The notes below the pieces were generated by a model. The model ran no database searches, was not told where the DNA came from, and saw nothing but the letters and a program-made list of their open reading frames with translations. Shown piece after piece: positions 42,097-52,524 of a DNA stretch of 64,000 bases; within the stretch, counting starts at the first letter, position 1, and the number at the start of each line of letters is the position of its first letter. This stretch comes from Hymenobacter sp. BT559 (GTDB lineage Bacteria > Bacteroidota > Bacteroidia > Cytophagales > Hymenobacteraceae). The stretch lies in contig NZ_JAGETY010000008.1 in NCBI RefSeq assembly GCF_017571525.1, forward strand, positions 1 through 64,000. Direction: 5' to 3'. The position numbers were made by a program, and so were the translations under genes.

Positions 42097-44139
42097 TTAT
42101 TGCTCCGCCAGGGCTAGCTGCTGTAGCGCCTCGGCCACCGAATGCACAGGCAGCTGGCAGGCCCGATTACGACACACGTAAATGGTAGTTTGAGCAGTGC
42201 CGCTGCGACCTTGGAGCAAAGGCAACTCGCTGGTCGCTAGGGCGCCAGCTAGCACATCGTTGGGTAAAAATTGCCGGCTGAGCCGTTGACGAAACGCTTC
42301 GGCCTCGGGGCCCACAATGGCTACTTCGGCGCCCGGCCGTAGCAGCGCCACGTAGAGGCTGGCCCAGTTGGTGAGGTGTTGCGGCTCCTTCACCACTAGT
42401 GCTTGTACCTGGGCTAGCATAGTGCCCGCTAGGTCTTGGTATTCAGCGTTTTCGAGGTGGCGGCCCAGGCGCAGCAGGTTGTGCGCCATCACCGAATTGG
42501 AGCCAGGAATAACGTTATCAAACAATTCTTTCTTGCGGGCAATCAGCGGCTCGGCACTGGCATCGGTGTAGAAAAACTGCTGCTCGGTAGGGTCAAAAAA
42601 ATTGGCAAGCACGTAGCTGGTCAATGTTTCGGCCTCACGCAGCCAGCTTTCGGTGAACGTGGCTTCGTAGATACTCACGTAGGCTTCAATCACCAAGGCG
42701 TAGTCTTCCAGAAAGCCGTTGATGGTGGCGCGGCCGTTCTTCCAGGTGCGGTAGAGCCGTGGGCCCTGGCGTAGGTTCGCCTGTAAAAACTCCGCATTGC
42801 GGAGGGCTAGCACCAGAAATTCGGGTTCGCCAAATGCCCGGTAAGCAGCCAGCAGCCCGCTGAGCATGAGCGCGTTCCAGCCAGTTAATACTTTGTCATC
42901 GAGGCTCGGCCGCACGCGCTTGGCACGGGCCGCCAGCAAGGCTTTCTGCCAGCCGTGAATGAGCTTGGCCAGCACGTGCGGCTCCAGGTTGTGCTGTTGG
43001 GCAAACTCATCGTCGGTTTGCCGGCGGTGCAGGATGTTGCGGCCGTGCTCCCAGTTGCCCAGGCCCGTGCAGTGGTAGTAAGCGGAGGCCAGCGGCTCCT
43101 CATCGCCTAGAAGCTGTTGCAGTTCCTCGCGCGTCCAGACGTAGAATTTACCTTCTTCGCCCTCGCTATCTGCATCGAGCGACGAGTAGAAACCGCCTTC
43201 CGGGTTGGTCAGCTCGCGTCGCACCCAGTTCACAGTCTGAAACACGACTTCGCGGTACAGCGGGTCTTGCGTTACCTGAAAGGCCTCGCTATAAAGGCTC
43301 AGCAGCTGGCCATTGTCATAGAGCATTTTCTCGAAATGCGGCACCAGCCATTCGGCATCGACTGAGTAACGGGCCCAGCCGCCCCCCACCTGGTCGTAGA
43401 GGCCGCCCCAGGCCATTTCGCGCAACGTGAGGTTGACCTGGGCCAGCATCTGCGGGCTGCCCGAAATGTGGTAGGTGCGTAGCAGGAACCGCCAGATGCT
43501 GGGCATCGGAAACTTGGGAGCACGATTGGTACCGCCGCGCTCGCGGTCGAAGCGCTGGGCCAAGTTGTAGGCCAGCAGCTTAAATTCCTCATCGCTCACG
43601 CCGGCGCTGGCGGGCTCGGCGGCCGCGCTGTACTTCTCCAGTTCGCTAGCCTGCAACACCTGCGCAAAGCGCTCGGCTGAGCCATCGAGCTCGGCGCGGT
43701 GCTCGCCAGCATAGGCTTGGGCTACGTTTTCGAGCAATTTGACCCAGTTGGATGGCGGAAAGTACGTGCCGCCATAGAAGGGCTTGGCCTCGGGCGTAAG
43801 CAGCACGTTGAGCGGCCAGCCGCCCTGAATACCCATAGCCTGCACGGCGTCCATATAAATCTGGTCTACATCGGGCCGCTCCTCACGGTCTACCTTGATG
43901 CAGACGAAGTGCTCGTTCATCACCCGCGCTACCTGCTCGTTCTCAAACGACTCGCGCTCCATCACGTGGCACCAGTGGCACGCCGCGTAGCCAATACTCA
44001 CCAAAATGGGCTTTTGCTCGGCCTGGGCCCTAGCCAACGCTTCCGTGCCCCAGGGGTACCAGTCCACGGGGTTGTGAGCGTGCTGCAGCAGGTAAGGGCT
44101 GGTTTCGTGGGCTAGCCGATTGGTTGAGGAGGCAGACAT
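42097..44139 (-). CDS. Thioredoxin-domain protein, DUF255/YyaL (SPATA20) family
   Basis: The 680-residue protein starts with the family signature [20 protein letters not shown], then the thioredoxin-like region with CHWC ([16 protein letters not shown]), [14 protein letters not shown] and [16 protein letters not shown]. The remaining two thirds form an alpha/alpha-barrel like glycoside hydrolase or epimerase folds ([43 protein letters not shown]). The family occurs in all domains of life; its function is not settled. No signal peptide, so cytoplasmic. Confidence 0.9.
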   Translation of the reverse strand: MSASSTNRLAHETSPYLLQHAHNPVDWYPWGTEALARAQAEQKPILVSIGYAACHWCHVMERESFENEQVARVMNEHFVCIKVDREERPDVDQIYMDAVQAMGIQGGWPLNVLLTPEAKPFYGGTYFPPSNWVKLLENVAQAYAGEHRAELDGSAERFAQVLQASELEKYSAAAEPASAGVSDEEFKLLAYNLAQRFDRERGGTNRAPKFPMPSIWRFLLRTYHISGSPQMLAQVNLTLREMAWGGLYDQVGGGWARYSVDAEWLVPHFEKMLYDNGQLLSLYSEAFQVTQDPLYREVVFQTVNWVRRELTNPEGGFYSSLDADSEGEEGKFYVWTREELQQLLGDEEPLASAYYHCTGLGNWEHGRNILHRRQTDDEFAQQHNLEPHVLAKLIHGWQKALLAARAKRVRPSLDDKVLTGWNALMLSGLLAAYRAFGEPEFLVLALRNAEFLQANLRQGPRLYRTWKNGRATINGFLEDYALVIEAYVSIYEATFTESWLREAETLTSYVLANFFDPTEQQFFYTDASAEPLIARKKELFDNVIPGSNSVMAHNLLRLGRHLENAEYQDLAGTMLAQVQALVVKEPQHLTNWASLYVALLRPGAEVAIVGPEAEAFRQRLSRQFLPNDVLAGALATSELPLLQGRSGTAQTTIYVCRNRACQLPVHSVAEALQQLALAEQ

Positions 44140-44160
44140 AGTGAAGCAAGGCTGGGTAAA

Positions 44161-44190
44161 ACAAAACCCAGCCGGTGGGGCTGGGTTTCG
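44161..44190 (-). terminator. Rho-independent terminator of the GSCFA gene
   Basis: AAACCCAGCC pairs with GGCTGGGTTT around loop CCACC and is followed on the minus strand by TTGTTTT. Confidence 0.8.
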
Positions 44191-44197
44191 AAAAAGC

Positions 44198-46375
44198 TTA
44201 GCTGGCGGGTGTTTCAGGCGCTGGCGGCTCGCTTGAAGGAGCTGCCCGGCGACGTGAGCCCGCGGGTTTGGCCGCTGTTTTTTTCTTTGCAGGCGCCTTT
44301 TTAGTTGCAGCTGGCTTAGTGTCGGCCGGCTTGGCAGCTTTGGTTGCGCGGGTAGGCCTCTTAGCTCGGGTTAGTGAAGTTTCGGGTTCAGGGGCAGGTG
44401 GGGGAGTGGCCTCCACTTCAATGGCCGGAGCAGTAGCCGGCTTAGCGGCTTTGGGCCGTCCCCGGCGAGGCTTCGCAGGCGCCGGTGTTTCGGCGTTTGG
44501 CGCGGCCGGCTCCGTCGGCGCGATAGGCTCGGGCGGTGTTGCGAATACTGCTTCCGCTACGGCTGGCCGCTCTAGCAATGCCACCGGAATAATCGGCGGT
44601 GAGATAATCGGCGCCGTAGCTGGTACTACTTCGGGTAAAGCAGGCGCGTCAACGCTGGCTGTATTGTCCGGGGCCGGTGAGCGGTACAAGCTGCGACGGT
44701 CGCCACGCTTCACTAGCCCTGATTTGGTGATAACCTTCGACTTCTTGGGCGTAGGCCCCGTGCCACGCTTGCGCACCGCTGGTAGTTGGGCTGGCCCGTT
44801 TTCCGGCAGGTGCTGAGGTATCGTTTCGCTAGCCTCTGATGAAGCAGCGCTTTCGCCTGAGTCCGTTTCGGCTGCATGGACTATTGCCTCATCTTCGGGC
44901 GTAATGCCAGCTATTTCCTGAGCAAGCTCCTCCAACAACTCCTCGGCCGCTAGGCCCTCTGTGCCAGCTTGCTCGGCTGCGAGGCGAGCAGCGTTCTTGC
45001 GAGCCGTGCGCTTGGCGCCACCCCGCGAGCGGCGCTTTTTCTTTTTTGCCGGATAAGCAGTGCTTTGGTCCGCAGGTAGGAGCGCGTTCTCGGCGCCCAT
45101 CAGTACCGCCTCGGCATCAGCAGCTACCTCGGTAGGTAAGGAGCTCTTGTTATCCAGTTCACCCTCGCTGGCAGGCACTACGGGTATGGGCTCTTGCTGG
45201 GTGCGGCGGTCACGCTCAGTACGGGTAGGCCGGTCATTGCGCCGTCCATTGCGGCGATTATCCTCACGGCGCTCGGGCTGCGCGACGGGGGCTAGCGGGC
45301 GAGCGGCCTCCGTATCCTCAACTTCTCCGCCAATGTCAATACGCTCCTCATCGTCGTCGGGCTCTACCATGGGCGCGCGCACCGGCTTGGGCGGTGGCAA
45401 GGCGGCCAGCTGGCGCTGGACATCGCGCAACTCTTGGCGCACATCTACGCCTTGGCTACCAAGTCGTTCGAGGCGCTCGGCCGTCTGGTCGAGGAACGTG
45501 CGATGCTCGGGTGCCCCCAAGTGCAGCGGCCGGTGGCCTAGCGACTGCCGCACGGCCGTCCACTCTTTGCGGAAGCGCCCAAAGTCCGCATCAAAGTAAG
45601 CCCGCGCAAACTTGTCCCAGATGTAGTCTTCGGCCACTTCTGAGGGGTGAAGCATGTCGCTGGCATAAAAGCGGTAGTCGCGCAGCTCATCCGTTAGCAG
45701 CTCGTAAGCCGGGAAGTAGCTCACACCCGGCAGCAGCTCGCTGAGGTAGTGACAGGCCACACGCAATACCGACTTACTTACGGCATTCAGCGGCAGCGTA
45801 TCCTTGATATGGCGTACGGGGCTTACCGTAAGCACAATGCGGATGCTCGGGTTAAGTCGCCGCAGCAAAGCATGCACTTCCGCTAGCCCATTCACAATCT
45901 CATCGGCCGTCAGTAGCTCTTTCTCGAAAAGGCTGGATGGTAGCTTGTGCAGGTTGCTAACGAGTTCATCGGTTTCGCGCAGGCGGTAGGCCCAGGCGGT
46001 GCCTAGCGTCAGTACCACCGCATCGGCAGTGCGCGCAAAGTCGCCCACTCGGTGCACTGTTTCTTGGATAAGTTGCAGTAGCTCGACCGGCGACTCAGCC
46101 CCGATGGTGCTATGAAAGTCGTAGCTCTGCCAGCGGCACCGCGCTTCTACCACGTGCTGCTGCCAGTCCTGCTCTTCGCCAGCGGCGGCGCGCAAGAGTT
46201 GCGCTAGGGCAAGCGGTTGAAACACCGTCCCAAAAGGGTTGACCAGCGCATTCACCTTGTTCAGCCGTAGCCGCGTGCCGATACTGTCGGCAAAGCACGA
46301 GCCTACGGTGAGCACCCGCGCCGTGCGGGCTAGTTGCCGCTCCTGCGGCGCAATAGTTAGTTCAGTCCGAAACAT
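44198..46375 (-). CDS. GSCFA-domain protein with long basic, histone-H1-like tail
   Basis: The 725-residue protein, read from ATG 46375, has the GSCFA domain in its first 330 residues: [39 protein letters not shown] and [19 protein letters not shown]. This is an SGNH-like putative acyl hydrolase family. The remaining ~390 residues are of low complexity, first acidic and Arg-rich, then Ala/Pro/Lys-rich with AT-hook-like [11 protein letters not shown] and [19 protein letters not shown], like bacterial histone-H1 tails. No signal peptide is seen. The function of the fusion is unknown. Confidence 0.8.
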   Translation of the reverse strand: MFRTELTIAPQERQLARTARVLTVGSCFADSIGTRLRLNKVNALVNPFGTVFQPLALAQLLRAAAGEEQDWQQHVVEARCRWQSYDFHSTIGAESPVELLQLIQETVHRVGDFARTADAVVLTLGTAWAYRLRETDELVSNLHKLPSSLFEKELLTADEIVNGLAEVHALLRRLNPSIRIVLTVSPVRHIKDTLPLNAVSKSVLRVACHYLSELLPGVSYFPAYELLTDELRDYRFYASDMLHPSEVAEDYIWDKFARAYFDADFGRFRKEWTAVRQSLGHRPLHLGAPEHRTFLDQTAERLERLGSQGVDVRQELRDVQRQLAALPPPKPVRAPMVEPDDDEERIDIGGEVEDTEAARPLAPVAQPERREDNRRNGRRNDRPTRTERDRRTQQEPIPVVPASEGELDNKSSLPTEVAADAEAVLMGAENALLPADQSTAYPAKKKKRRSRGGAKRTARKNAARLAAEQAGTEGLAAEELLEELAQEIAGITPEDEAIVHAAETDSGESAASSEASETIPQHLPENGPAQLPAVRKRGTGPTPKKSKVITKSGLVKRGDRRSLYRSPAPDNTASVDAPALPEVVPATAPIISPPIIPVALLERPAVAEAVFATPPEPIAPTEPAAPNAETPAPAKPRRGRPKAAKPATAPAIEVEATPPPAPEPETSLTRAKRPTRATKAAKPADTKPAATKKAPAKKKTAAKPAGSRRRAAPSSEPPAPETPAS

Positions 46376-46395
46376 GAATCGCAAAGGTAGGCCCA

Positions 46396-46432
46396 AAAAA
46401 AGACGCCCCACCTTGCGGCGGGGCGTCTTTCT
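46396..46432 (-). terminator. Rho-independent terminator of the ribosomal operon
   Basis: GACGCCCC pairs with GGGGCGTC on the minus strand with a following T7 run. It lies just downstream of rplI, and its T-run end overlaps the region upstream of the GSCFA gene. Confidence 0.85.
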
Positions 46433-46452
46433 AACGTGCTAGTAACTAGCCC

Positions 46453-46896
46453 TTAGGCAGCCACTACGCGGAAATTGATGGTGTGCTTCACTTCCTTGTG
46501 CAGGTTCAAGGTAGCGGTGTAGTCGCCGGCCGTGGTGGGCTCCTGGTCGAAGCTCAGGCGCTTGCGGTCTACGTCAATACCCTTGTTTTTCAGCGCTTCA
46601 GCCAGTTGCAGCGTGGTTACGCGGCCAAAGATTTTGCCGGTTTCACCCACCTTAGCGGGCAGGTCAAATACTTGGTCGCCAATTTGGTCAGCTACTGCCT
46701 GGGCATCAGCTTTCACCTTCTCGGCTTTGTGAGCAGCCTGGCGCACGTTCTCGGCTACGATTTTCTTAGCCGATTTGTCAGCCAGAATTGCTAGGCCCTG
46801 CGGCAGGAGATAGTTGCGGCCGTAGCCCGATTTTACCGTTACGAGGTCGTTCTTGTAGCCCAGACCTTTAACGTCGTCTTTCAGAATGATTTCCAT
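46453..46896 (-). CDS. rplI: Ribosomal protein bL9
   Basis: The 147-residue protein has the L9 N-terminal RNA-binding domain (MEIILKDDVKGLGYKNDLVTVKSGYGRNYLLPQG region) and the C-terminal domain (GKIFGRVTTLQLAEALKNKG, IDVDRKRLSFD). It binds 23S rRNA in the large subunit. It is the last gene of the rpsF-rpsR-rplI operon; 10 bases separate it from rpsR. Confidence 0.96.
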   Translation of the reverse strand: MEIILKDDVKGLGYKNDLVTVKSGYGRNYLLPQGLAILADKSAKKIVAENVRQAAHKAEKVKADAQAVADQIGDQVFDLPAKVGETGKIFGRVTTLQLAEALKNKGIDVDRKRLSFDQEPTTAGDYTATLNLHKEVKHTINFRVVAA

Positions 46897-46906
46897 GTCT
46901 TCAGGT

Positions 46907-47179
46907 CTATTTCAGGGCGTCAGTTACGTAGGGCATCAGCGCCAGGTGACGAGCTTTTGCTACGGCCTGGGCCACTTTGCGCTGGAATTTCAGGCTGGTG
47001 CCGGTGATGCGACGGGGCAGCAAGCGGCCCTGCTCGTTCACAAACTTCAGCAGGAAGTTCGGGTCTTTGTAATCTACGTACTTAATACCGTTCTTCTTGA
47101 AGCGGCAGTACTTGTTGCGCGTGTCAACCGGCTTGTTGCCGTTGTCGCGGTTGTTGTTGCGGTTATTTTGCGTAGCCAT
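46907..47179 (-). CDS. rpsR: Ribosomal protein bS18
   Basis: The 90-residue protein has the family core [17 protein letters not shown] and [32 protein letters not shown], preceded by a short Asn-rich basic extension. It pairs with bS6 on the small-subunit platform. In Bacteroidota, bS18, bS6 and bS21 help hide the anti-Shine-Dalgarno end of 16S rRNA, in keeping with the lack of SD sequences here. It lies 19 bases after rpsF. Confidence 0.96.
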   Translation of the reverse strand: MATQNNRNNNRDNGNKPVDTRNKYCRFKKNGIKYVDYKDPNFLLKFVNEQGRLLPRRITGTSLKFQRKVAQAVAKARHLALMPYVTDALK

Positions 47180-47198
47180 CGTGTTGCGTGCTAGAGGG

Positions 47199-47582
47199 TT
47201 ACTGAGCTACAGCTTCGGCAGCCTGGGGCGCCTTCTGTTGGTTCATCTCGCCGTTGCGACGGCGCTCGTTGTACGTCACGGCGTGCTTATCGAGCACCGT
47301 GGTGAGGAAGCGGATTACCCGCTCGTCACGACGAAATGCCAGCTCGAGCACGTCTACGATGTTGCCTTCGCCGCTGTGATTGTAAGTCAGCGTGAAGTAA
47401 TAACCGGTGGATTTCTTTTGAATCGGGTAAGCCAGCTTGCGCAAGCCCCAGGCTTCAGTAGAAATGAGGTCGGCGCTATTTTCCTTAAGCACCTGCGAGA
47501 ACTTCTCGACCGTCTCTTGCACCTGGCCCTCGTTCAGCACGGGGGTGAGGATGAAGACCGTCTCGTAATTTCTTACGTCCAT
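47199..47582 (-). CDS. rpsF: Ribosomal protein bS6
   Basis: The 127-residue protein has [37 protein letters not shown] and [17 protein letters not shown], then a short Ala/Gln-rich tail. It is the first gene of the operon. The ATG at 47582 is chosen over an in-frame start 15 codons upstream, which would overlap the promoter leader. Confidence 0.95.
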   Translation of the reverse strand: MDVRNYETVFILTPVLNEGQVQETVEKFSQVLKENSADLISTEAWGLRKLAYPIQKKSTGYYFTLTYNHSGEGNIVDVLELAFRRDERVIRFLTTVLDKHAVTYNERRRNGEMNQQKAPQAAEAVAQ

Positions 47583-47624
47583 TGACGGGGTTGATTTTGA
47601 AAGTGAAAAAAATGAATTGGGGGG

Positions 47625-47655
47625 CAAAGGTACTGATTTTCCGGCGCATTACCAA
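47625..47655 (-). promoter_or_regulatory. Promoter of rpsF-rpsR-rplI (TTG-N20-TACCTTTG)
   Basis: On the minus strand TTG (47653-47655) is followed after 20 bases by TACCTTTG (47625-47632). The ATG lies about 43 bases past the -7 box. Confidence 0.75.
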
Positions 47656-47880
47656 TAGCGGCAGCTATTAATAAGATAAGTGCCTGAGAGCTATCAGACG
47701 TTTGCCTGTAAAACAGATAATTTCAAAGCTTAGCAGTCCTCTAAGAAAAACAAAGCCATAACAGGCAAGTTGCTCAAACAACCAAGGGCTTAGTGCTACA
47801 AGGGGTGTAAAATAGGGCACAAAATCAAGTTTAGTTTGCTTCCAAATAAGCTGAGAGGTCTTGAAAATGCCATTCCCACC
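47656..47880. other. AT-rich divergent spacer without a gene
   Basis: This is the middle of the 376-bp gap between rpsF and the respiratory operon. A 74-codon minus-strand frame at 47668-47892 has no recognisable features. I see no RNA gene or repeat. Confidence 0.4.
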
Positions 47881-47911
47881 TTTGCCGCCCAAGATTCGTA
47901 GCCTACATTTG
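47881..47911 (+). promoter_or_regulatory. Promoter of the respiratory operon (TTTG-N19-TACATTTG)
   Basis: TTTG (47881-47884) and TACATTTG (47904-47911) are separated by 19 bases, the Bacteroidota promoter pattern. The ATG is 48 bases past the -7 box. Confidence 0.75.
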
Positions 47912-47958
47912 CACCCCGGAAAGGGTACGCCCGAAATCCGTTTTACCGGTTCGTTTGG

Positions 47959-49296
47959 ATGATGAATAGCTTTCTATCACGCACCAGTTCTTGGGTGCTA
48001 GCACTATTTCTGGCCGTATCGGCCCCGGCTTGGGCTCAGCAAGCCACCGTTAGCAAAAACGGCATGACGCCTGGTACCGCAGCAGCTGCCACTCCGGCCG
48101 CTGCCGCCGCACCAACTGGCGCGCAGGGTGCTGGTGGTGGCGATGCCGCCGCTATCGCTGCCGGCGATGCCTTGTTTAAAAACAACTGCGCCCAGTGCCA
48201 CGCTGTAAACGATAAAGTAGTAGGCCCGGCACTGGCTGGTATCAGCAAGCGTCGTCCTATCTCCTGGATTATTCCGTGGGTACACAACTCCAGCAAAGTC
48301 ATTGCCAGTGGCGATGAGTATGCTGTTAAGCTGTTCAACGACAACGGAAAGCAGCAAATGCCTGCTTTCCCGCAGTTGTCGGACAAAGAAATCACTAGCA
48401 TCGTAGCATGGGTAACTTCTCAGGAAGGTGGCGCTAACCAAACCGCTGGTGGTGCTACTGCGGCCAATGCTGGCGCGGCCGATGGCCAAACCGGTGCCGC
48501 TGCCGGTGCTGCCGCTGGTGGGTACACCGATATGCTGCTCATCGTGCTAGTAGTAGTGCTGATTGTGCTGGTAGTGACCCTAGCCATCATCGCTAACCTG
48601 ATGAAGGACGTGCTACAAGGCCGTAAAGACTTGGATGGCCGCGACATTGAAGTGCTCAATCAACGCTTCGACTGGGCTGGCCTCTACCGCTCGCCCGTGC
48701 TACGCGGCATCGTAGGTACCGTGTTCGCATTAGTGCTTCTTTATGAAGGCGTACAAAGTGTAATGGCTGTAGGTCTGACCCAGGGCTACCAGCCAACCCA
48801 GCCGATTGCCTTCTCGCACAAAATCCACGCCGGCGAAAATCAAATTAACTGCGCCTACTGCCATACCTCGGTATACAAGGCTAAGTCGGCCAACATCCCC
48901 TCGGCCAACATCTGTATGAACTGCCACTCGCAGATTAAGACAGAGTCGCCGGAAATCAAAAAAATCTACCGGGCTATCGAGCGCAAGCAACCCATTCAGT
49001 GGGTGCGCGTGCACAACCTGCCTGACCTTGCTTACTTCAACCACTCGCAGCACACCCAGGTAGGTGGCATTCAGTGCCAGACCTGCCACGGGCCCATTCA
49101 AAACATGGAAGTGGTGTACCAGTATTCGGCTCTGACCATGGGCTGGTGTATCAACTGCCACCGCGAGACGCCCCTCAATACGAAAGGCAATGCCTATTAC
49201 GACAACCTCGTGAAGCTGCACGACAAGTCGAACAATGCCGTGCCTTTCACTGTGTCGTCGAACGGCGGTACCGAGTGCTCGAAGTGCCACTATTAA
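47959..49296 (+). CDS. actA: Alternative complex III subunit A, multiheme cytochrome c, with fused monoheme domain
   Basis: The 445-residue protein has a signal peptide (APAWAQ), a monoheme cytochrome c domain (NNCAQCHAVNDKVVGPALAG near 75, Met ligand in QQMPAFPQ), a Gly/Ala linker, a membrane helix near 190-215, and a second helix before the pentaheme part with CAYCH, CMNCH, CQTCH, CINCH and CSKCH. The pentaheme part is the typical ActA. Six hemes in all pass electrons in the periplasm from quinol oxidation to the oxidase. The N-terminal heme domain is extra relative to the pentaheme ActA of Rhodothermus. It opens the operon. Confidence 0.9.
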   Translation: MMNSFLSRTSSWVLALFLAVSAPAWAQQATVSKNGMTPGTAAAATPAAAAAPTGAQGAGGGDAAAIAAGDALFKNNCAQCHAVNDKVVGPALAGISKRRPISWIIPWVHNSSKVIASGDEYAVKLFNDNGKQQMPAFPQLSDKEITSIVAWVTSQEGGANQTAGGATAANAGAADGQTGAAAGAAAGGYTDMLLIVLVVVLIVLVVTLAIIANLMKDVLQGRKDLDGRDIEVLNQRFDWAGLYRSPVLRGIVGTVFALVLLYEGVQSVMAVGLTQGYQPTQPIAFSHKIHAGENQINCAYCHTSVYKAKSANIPSANICMNCHSQIKTESPEIKKIYRAIERKQPIQWVRVHNLPDLAYFNHSQHTQVGGIQCQTCHGPIQNMEVVYQYSALTMGWCINCHRETPLNTKGNAYYDNLVKLHDKSNNAVPFTVSSNGGTECSKCHY

Positions 49297-49410
49297 TATT
49301 TTCTAGCTAAGCTTTTATAAAGGACATGAGTTAGGCAGCGGGCGCAGCTAGCCCCCTAGTGGCAGCTGCACCGCCTCTTACCTCACTGCAAATGTCTCAT
49401 ACCTGATAAA

Positions 49411-52400
49411 ATGAAATACTGGAAGGGAATTGAAGAGCTGGACAACTCACCGGAGTTCGTAAAGAACGCCTTCGCCGAGTTTCCCGACTTTTTGCCGGTA
49501 AAAGAAGGCCGCGCCGGTCACGCCGATGATTCGTCGGTAGCCCCGCGCCGCGACTTCCTAAAGCTCATGGGCTTTGGCGTGGCTGCAGCTACCCTAGCTG
49601 CCTGCGAAACGCCGGTGCGCAAGGCTATTCCTTACCTCAACAAGCCGGAAGAAATCGACCCTACGGTTTCTAACTTCTACGCTTCTACCTACTTCACTGG
49701 GTCGGACTACAACGCGGTGCTGGTAAAAAACCGCGATGGTCGGCCAATTAAGCTAGAAGGTAACCCCGAGTCTCCGGTGACGCGTGGTGGCTTGTCGGCC
49801 CGCGCCCAGGCTGCCGTGCTTAACCTCTACGATGGTGGCCGCTTGCGGCACTTCATGGCGAAGGGCAAGCAGGTAGACTTCGATGAGCTTGACCGCGCCG
49901 TGCGTGCCGGCCTAGCCAGCACTACAGGTAAAACCGTGCTGGTTTCGCCGACTATCATCAGCCCAAGTACCAAGCGTGCCATTGCCGTGATGGCCGGCCG
50001 CGCCCGCAATTTCGAGCACGTTATGTACGACGTGAACTCGGCTTCGGCGTTAATCCAAGCAAATGGTGGCGTACTGCCAGCTTTTGACTTCAGCCGCGCT
50101 AATGTTATAGTTAGCTTAGGCGCTGACTTCCTAGGTACTTGGATTTCGCCAGTCGAGTATTCGCGTCAGTATATCACTAACCGTAAGGTAAGTAGCGACA
50201 AGCGTACTATGTCGCGCCATTTCCAGTTCGAGACTACGCTGTCGCTGACTGGTTCTAACGCCGATGTGCGCGTGCCGGTTAAGCCTTCGGAAATGGGCGC
50301 CGTAGCGCTAGCCCTGTATAACACGGTAGCGGGCGGTGGCTCGGTAGCTGGCTTGTCGCCTGCTGCTCAAAAGCAAGTAGCCCAAGCCGCCAAAGAGCTC
50401 CAAGCTAACCGCGGTGCTTCGTTGGTCGTATCGGGCTCGAACGACCCGGCTATTCAAACGGTAGTCGCTGCCATCAACCAATCGCTGGGTAACGTAGGCA
50501 CTACACTCAACCTTACGGCACCGTCGTATGTGCGCCAGGGCGAAGACGCCCGCATGACGCAGTTCATTAATGACCTGAAGAGCGGAGCAGTAGGCACGGT
50601 AATTTTTTACCATGCTAACCCGGTGTTTAACCACCCGCGTGGTGCAGAGATTGAGGAGGCACTGAAAGGCAATAAGGCAGCACTCACAATTTCGCTCAAT
50701 GACCGCCTTGATGAGACTGGCTGGCTTTGCCAGTATCAGGCACCCGACCATCATTGGCTTGAATCTTGGAACGACTTCGAACCCAAGCGTGGCTCGTTGA
50801 GCCTTGCACAACCGGCTATCACGCCGCTTTTCAAAACCCGTCAGGCCCAAGAAACCTTCCTGCGTTGGGGCGGCTCTAACGAGTCGTATTACAACTTCCT
50901 GAAAGATGGCTGGCGTACTGTGCTAGGGAGTAGCGGCTTCCAAACTGCCTGGGACAAGGCTGTACACGATGGTGTAGCTACTGGCTCGGCGCTCACTACC
51001 ACCGCTTTTACTACGCCAGCACTAAGCATTGCTGATGCAACTGGTCGCTTGGGCGGTGGTATTAAGTCAGGTATCGAAGCCGTACTGTACGAAAAGGTTG
51101 GTATTGGTGAGGGTGGGGTAGAAGCAAATAACCCCTTCCTGCACGAACTACCTGACCCCATTTCGAAAGCTACCTGGGGCAACTACGTGGCTGTGCCGCG
51201 CAAGATGGCCGAGGAGCAGAAATGGAAGCAGAATGATGTAGTGAAAGTAACGGCTGGTGGTAAGAGTATTGAATTGCCGATACTTGTGCAGCCTGGCCAG
51301 GCCGATGGTACAGTAGGTATTGCTGTTGGTTACGGCCGCACCAAAGTTGGTAAAGTAGGTGATACGGTTGGTGCTAATGCATTCCCGCTGGCCCAGGCTA
51401 CCCCTGCCGGTGTGATGTACTACAACACCGTTACGTTGGAGAAAACGGGTGCCACTAGCCCCATTGCTCAAACGCAAACCCACCACACTATCATGGACCG
51501 CCATGAGGTAGTACAGGAAAATACTCTGGCCAAATACCGTGAGAACCCAAAGGAGGTAACTGAGTACGAGCGCATCGCAACGCCTGAAGGTTTGGAAAAG
51601 CCTAATAAGGTTTCGCTATGGCAAGACTATCAGTACAATGACCACCACTGGGGTATGGCTATCGACCTTAACTCGTGCATTGGCTGCGGCTCTTGCGTGA
51701 TTGGGTGCCAGACCGAAAATAATATTGCCGTAGTAGGTAAGCAGCAGGTTATTAACCGCCGCGAGATGCACTGGATGCGTATTGACCGCTACTACAGCTC
51801 AGCTCACCACGAAGATGAGTTCGAGAAGGAAGGCAAGCTGAAAACATACGCAGCTATGGAAGACCCTGCCGACAACCCGCAGGTAATCTTCCAGCCGATG
51901 CTGTGCCAGCACTGCAACCATGCCCCTTGCGAGACGGTATGCCCTGTACTGGCAACTACCCACAGCTCGGAAGGCTTGAACCAGATGACTTACAACCGTT
52001 GTGTAGGTACGCGCTATTGCGCCAATAACTGCCCATACAAAGTGCGTCGTTTCAACTGGTTCTCGTACTATTCTAATGAAAAGTTCGAAGACGTGAACGG
52101 CCATATGTTCACTGACCTCGGCCGCATGGTGCTGAACCCTGATGTAACGGTTCGCGCTCGTGGTGTGATGGAGAAGTGCTCGTTCTGCGTGCAACGTATT
52201 CAGCTTGGTAAGCTCGAAGCCAAGAAGCAGAAGCGTCGCCCGAAGGATGGCGAAGTCGTGACGGCCTGCGCTCAGTCATGCCCTACCGAGGCTATCCTCT
52301 TTGGTGACATGCGTGACCCATCTAGCCGCATCAGCCAACTGTTGCGCCGTGAGGATGGCGAACGTGCTTTCCACGTGCTCGATTCTATCAACGTACAGCC

Positions 52401-52476
52401 CAACATCACGTACCTGACCAAAATTCGCAACGGTGCGGCTGAGTTCTTCCCTACCGAAGAAAAAGAAAACGCCTAA
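49411..52476 (+). CDS. actB: Alternative complex III subunit B, iron-sulfur protein
   Basis: The 1021-residue protein has an N-terminal extension of about 45 residues and then a Tat signal APRRDFLKLMGFGVAAATLA with lipobox-like AACE. The first two thirds resemble a molybdopterin oxidoreductase large subunit but without molybdenum ligands. The C-terminal third has four cysteine clusters: CIGCGSCVIGCQTEN, CQHCNHAPCETVCP, CVGTRYCANNCPY and CSFCVQRIQ...CAQSCPTEAI, which bind three 4Fe-4S and one 3Fe-4S cluster in known ActB. It lies in the periplasm and is the electron-transfer core of the complex. A 114-base gap precedes it. Confidence 0.95.
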   Translation: MKYWKGIEELDNSPEFVKNAFAEFPDFLPVKEGRAGHADDSSVAPRRDFLKLMGFGVAAATLAACETPVRKAIPYLNKPEEIDPTVSNFYASTYFTGSDYNAVLVKNRDGRPIKLEGNPESPVTRGGLSARAQAAVLNLYDGGRLRHFMAKGKQVDFDELDRAVRAGLASTTGKTVLVSPTIISPSTKRAIAVMAGRARNFEHVMYDVNSASALIQANGGVLPAFDFSRANVIVSLGADFLGTWISPVEYSRQYITNRKVSSDKRTMSRHFQFETTLSLTGSNADVRVPVKPSEMGAVALALYNTVAGGGSVAGLSPAAQKQVAQAAKELQANRGASLVVSGSNDPAIQTVVAAINQSLGNVGTTLNLTAPSYVRQGEDARMTQFINDLKSGAVGTVIFYHANPVFNHPRGAEIEEALKGNKAALTISLNDRLDETGWLCQYQAPDHHWLESWNDFEPKRGSLSLAQPAITPLFKTRQAQETFLRWGGSNESYYNFLKDGWRTVLGSSGFQTAWDKAVHDGVATGSALTTTAFTTPALSIADATGRLGGGIKSGIEAVLYEKVGIGEGGVEANNPFLHELPDPISKATWGNYVAVPRKMAEEQKWKQNDVVKVTAGGKSIELPILVQPGQADGTVGIAVGYGRTKVGKVGDTVGANAFPLAQATPAGVMYYNTVTLEKTGATSPIAQTQTHHTIMDRHEVVQENTLAKYRENPKEVTEYERIATPEGLEKPNKVSLWQDYQYNDHHWGMAIDLNSCIGCGSCVIGCQTENNIAVVGKQQVINRREMHWMRIDRYYSSAHHEDEFEKEGKLKTYAAMEDPADNPQVIFQPMLCQHCNHAPCETVCPVLATTHSSEGLNQMTYNRCVGTRYCANNCPYKVRRFNWFSYYSNEKFEDVNGHMFTDLGRMVLNPDVTVRARGVMEKCSFCVQRIQLGKLEAKKQKRRPKDGEVVTACAQSCPTEAILFGDMRDPSSRISQLLRREDGERAFHVLDSINVQPNITYLTKIRNGAAEFFPTEEKENA

Positions 52477-52524
52477 GCCGCCACTGCCTGTTAAGTAAGA
52501 GTTAAGTCATAAATATTCATCACT

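Noticed and set aside
47668..47892. 74-codon minus-strand open frame in the rpsF/actA gap
   Set aside because: No recognisable features and it overlaps the respiratory promoter.
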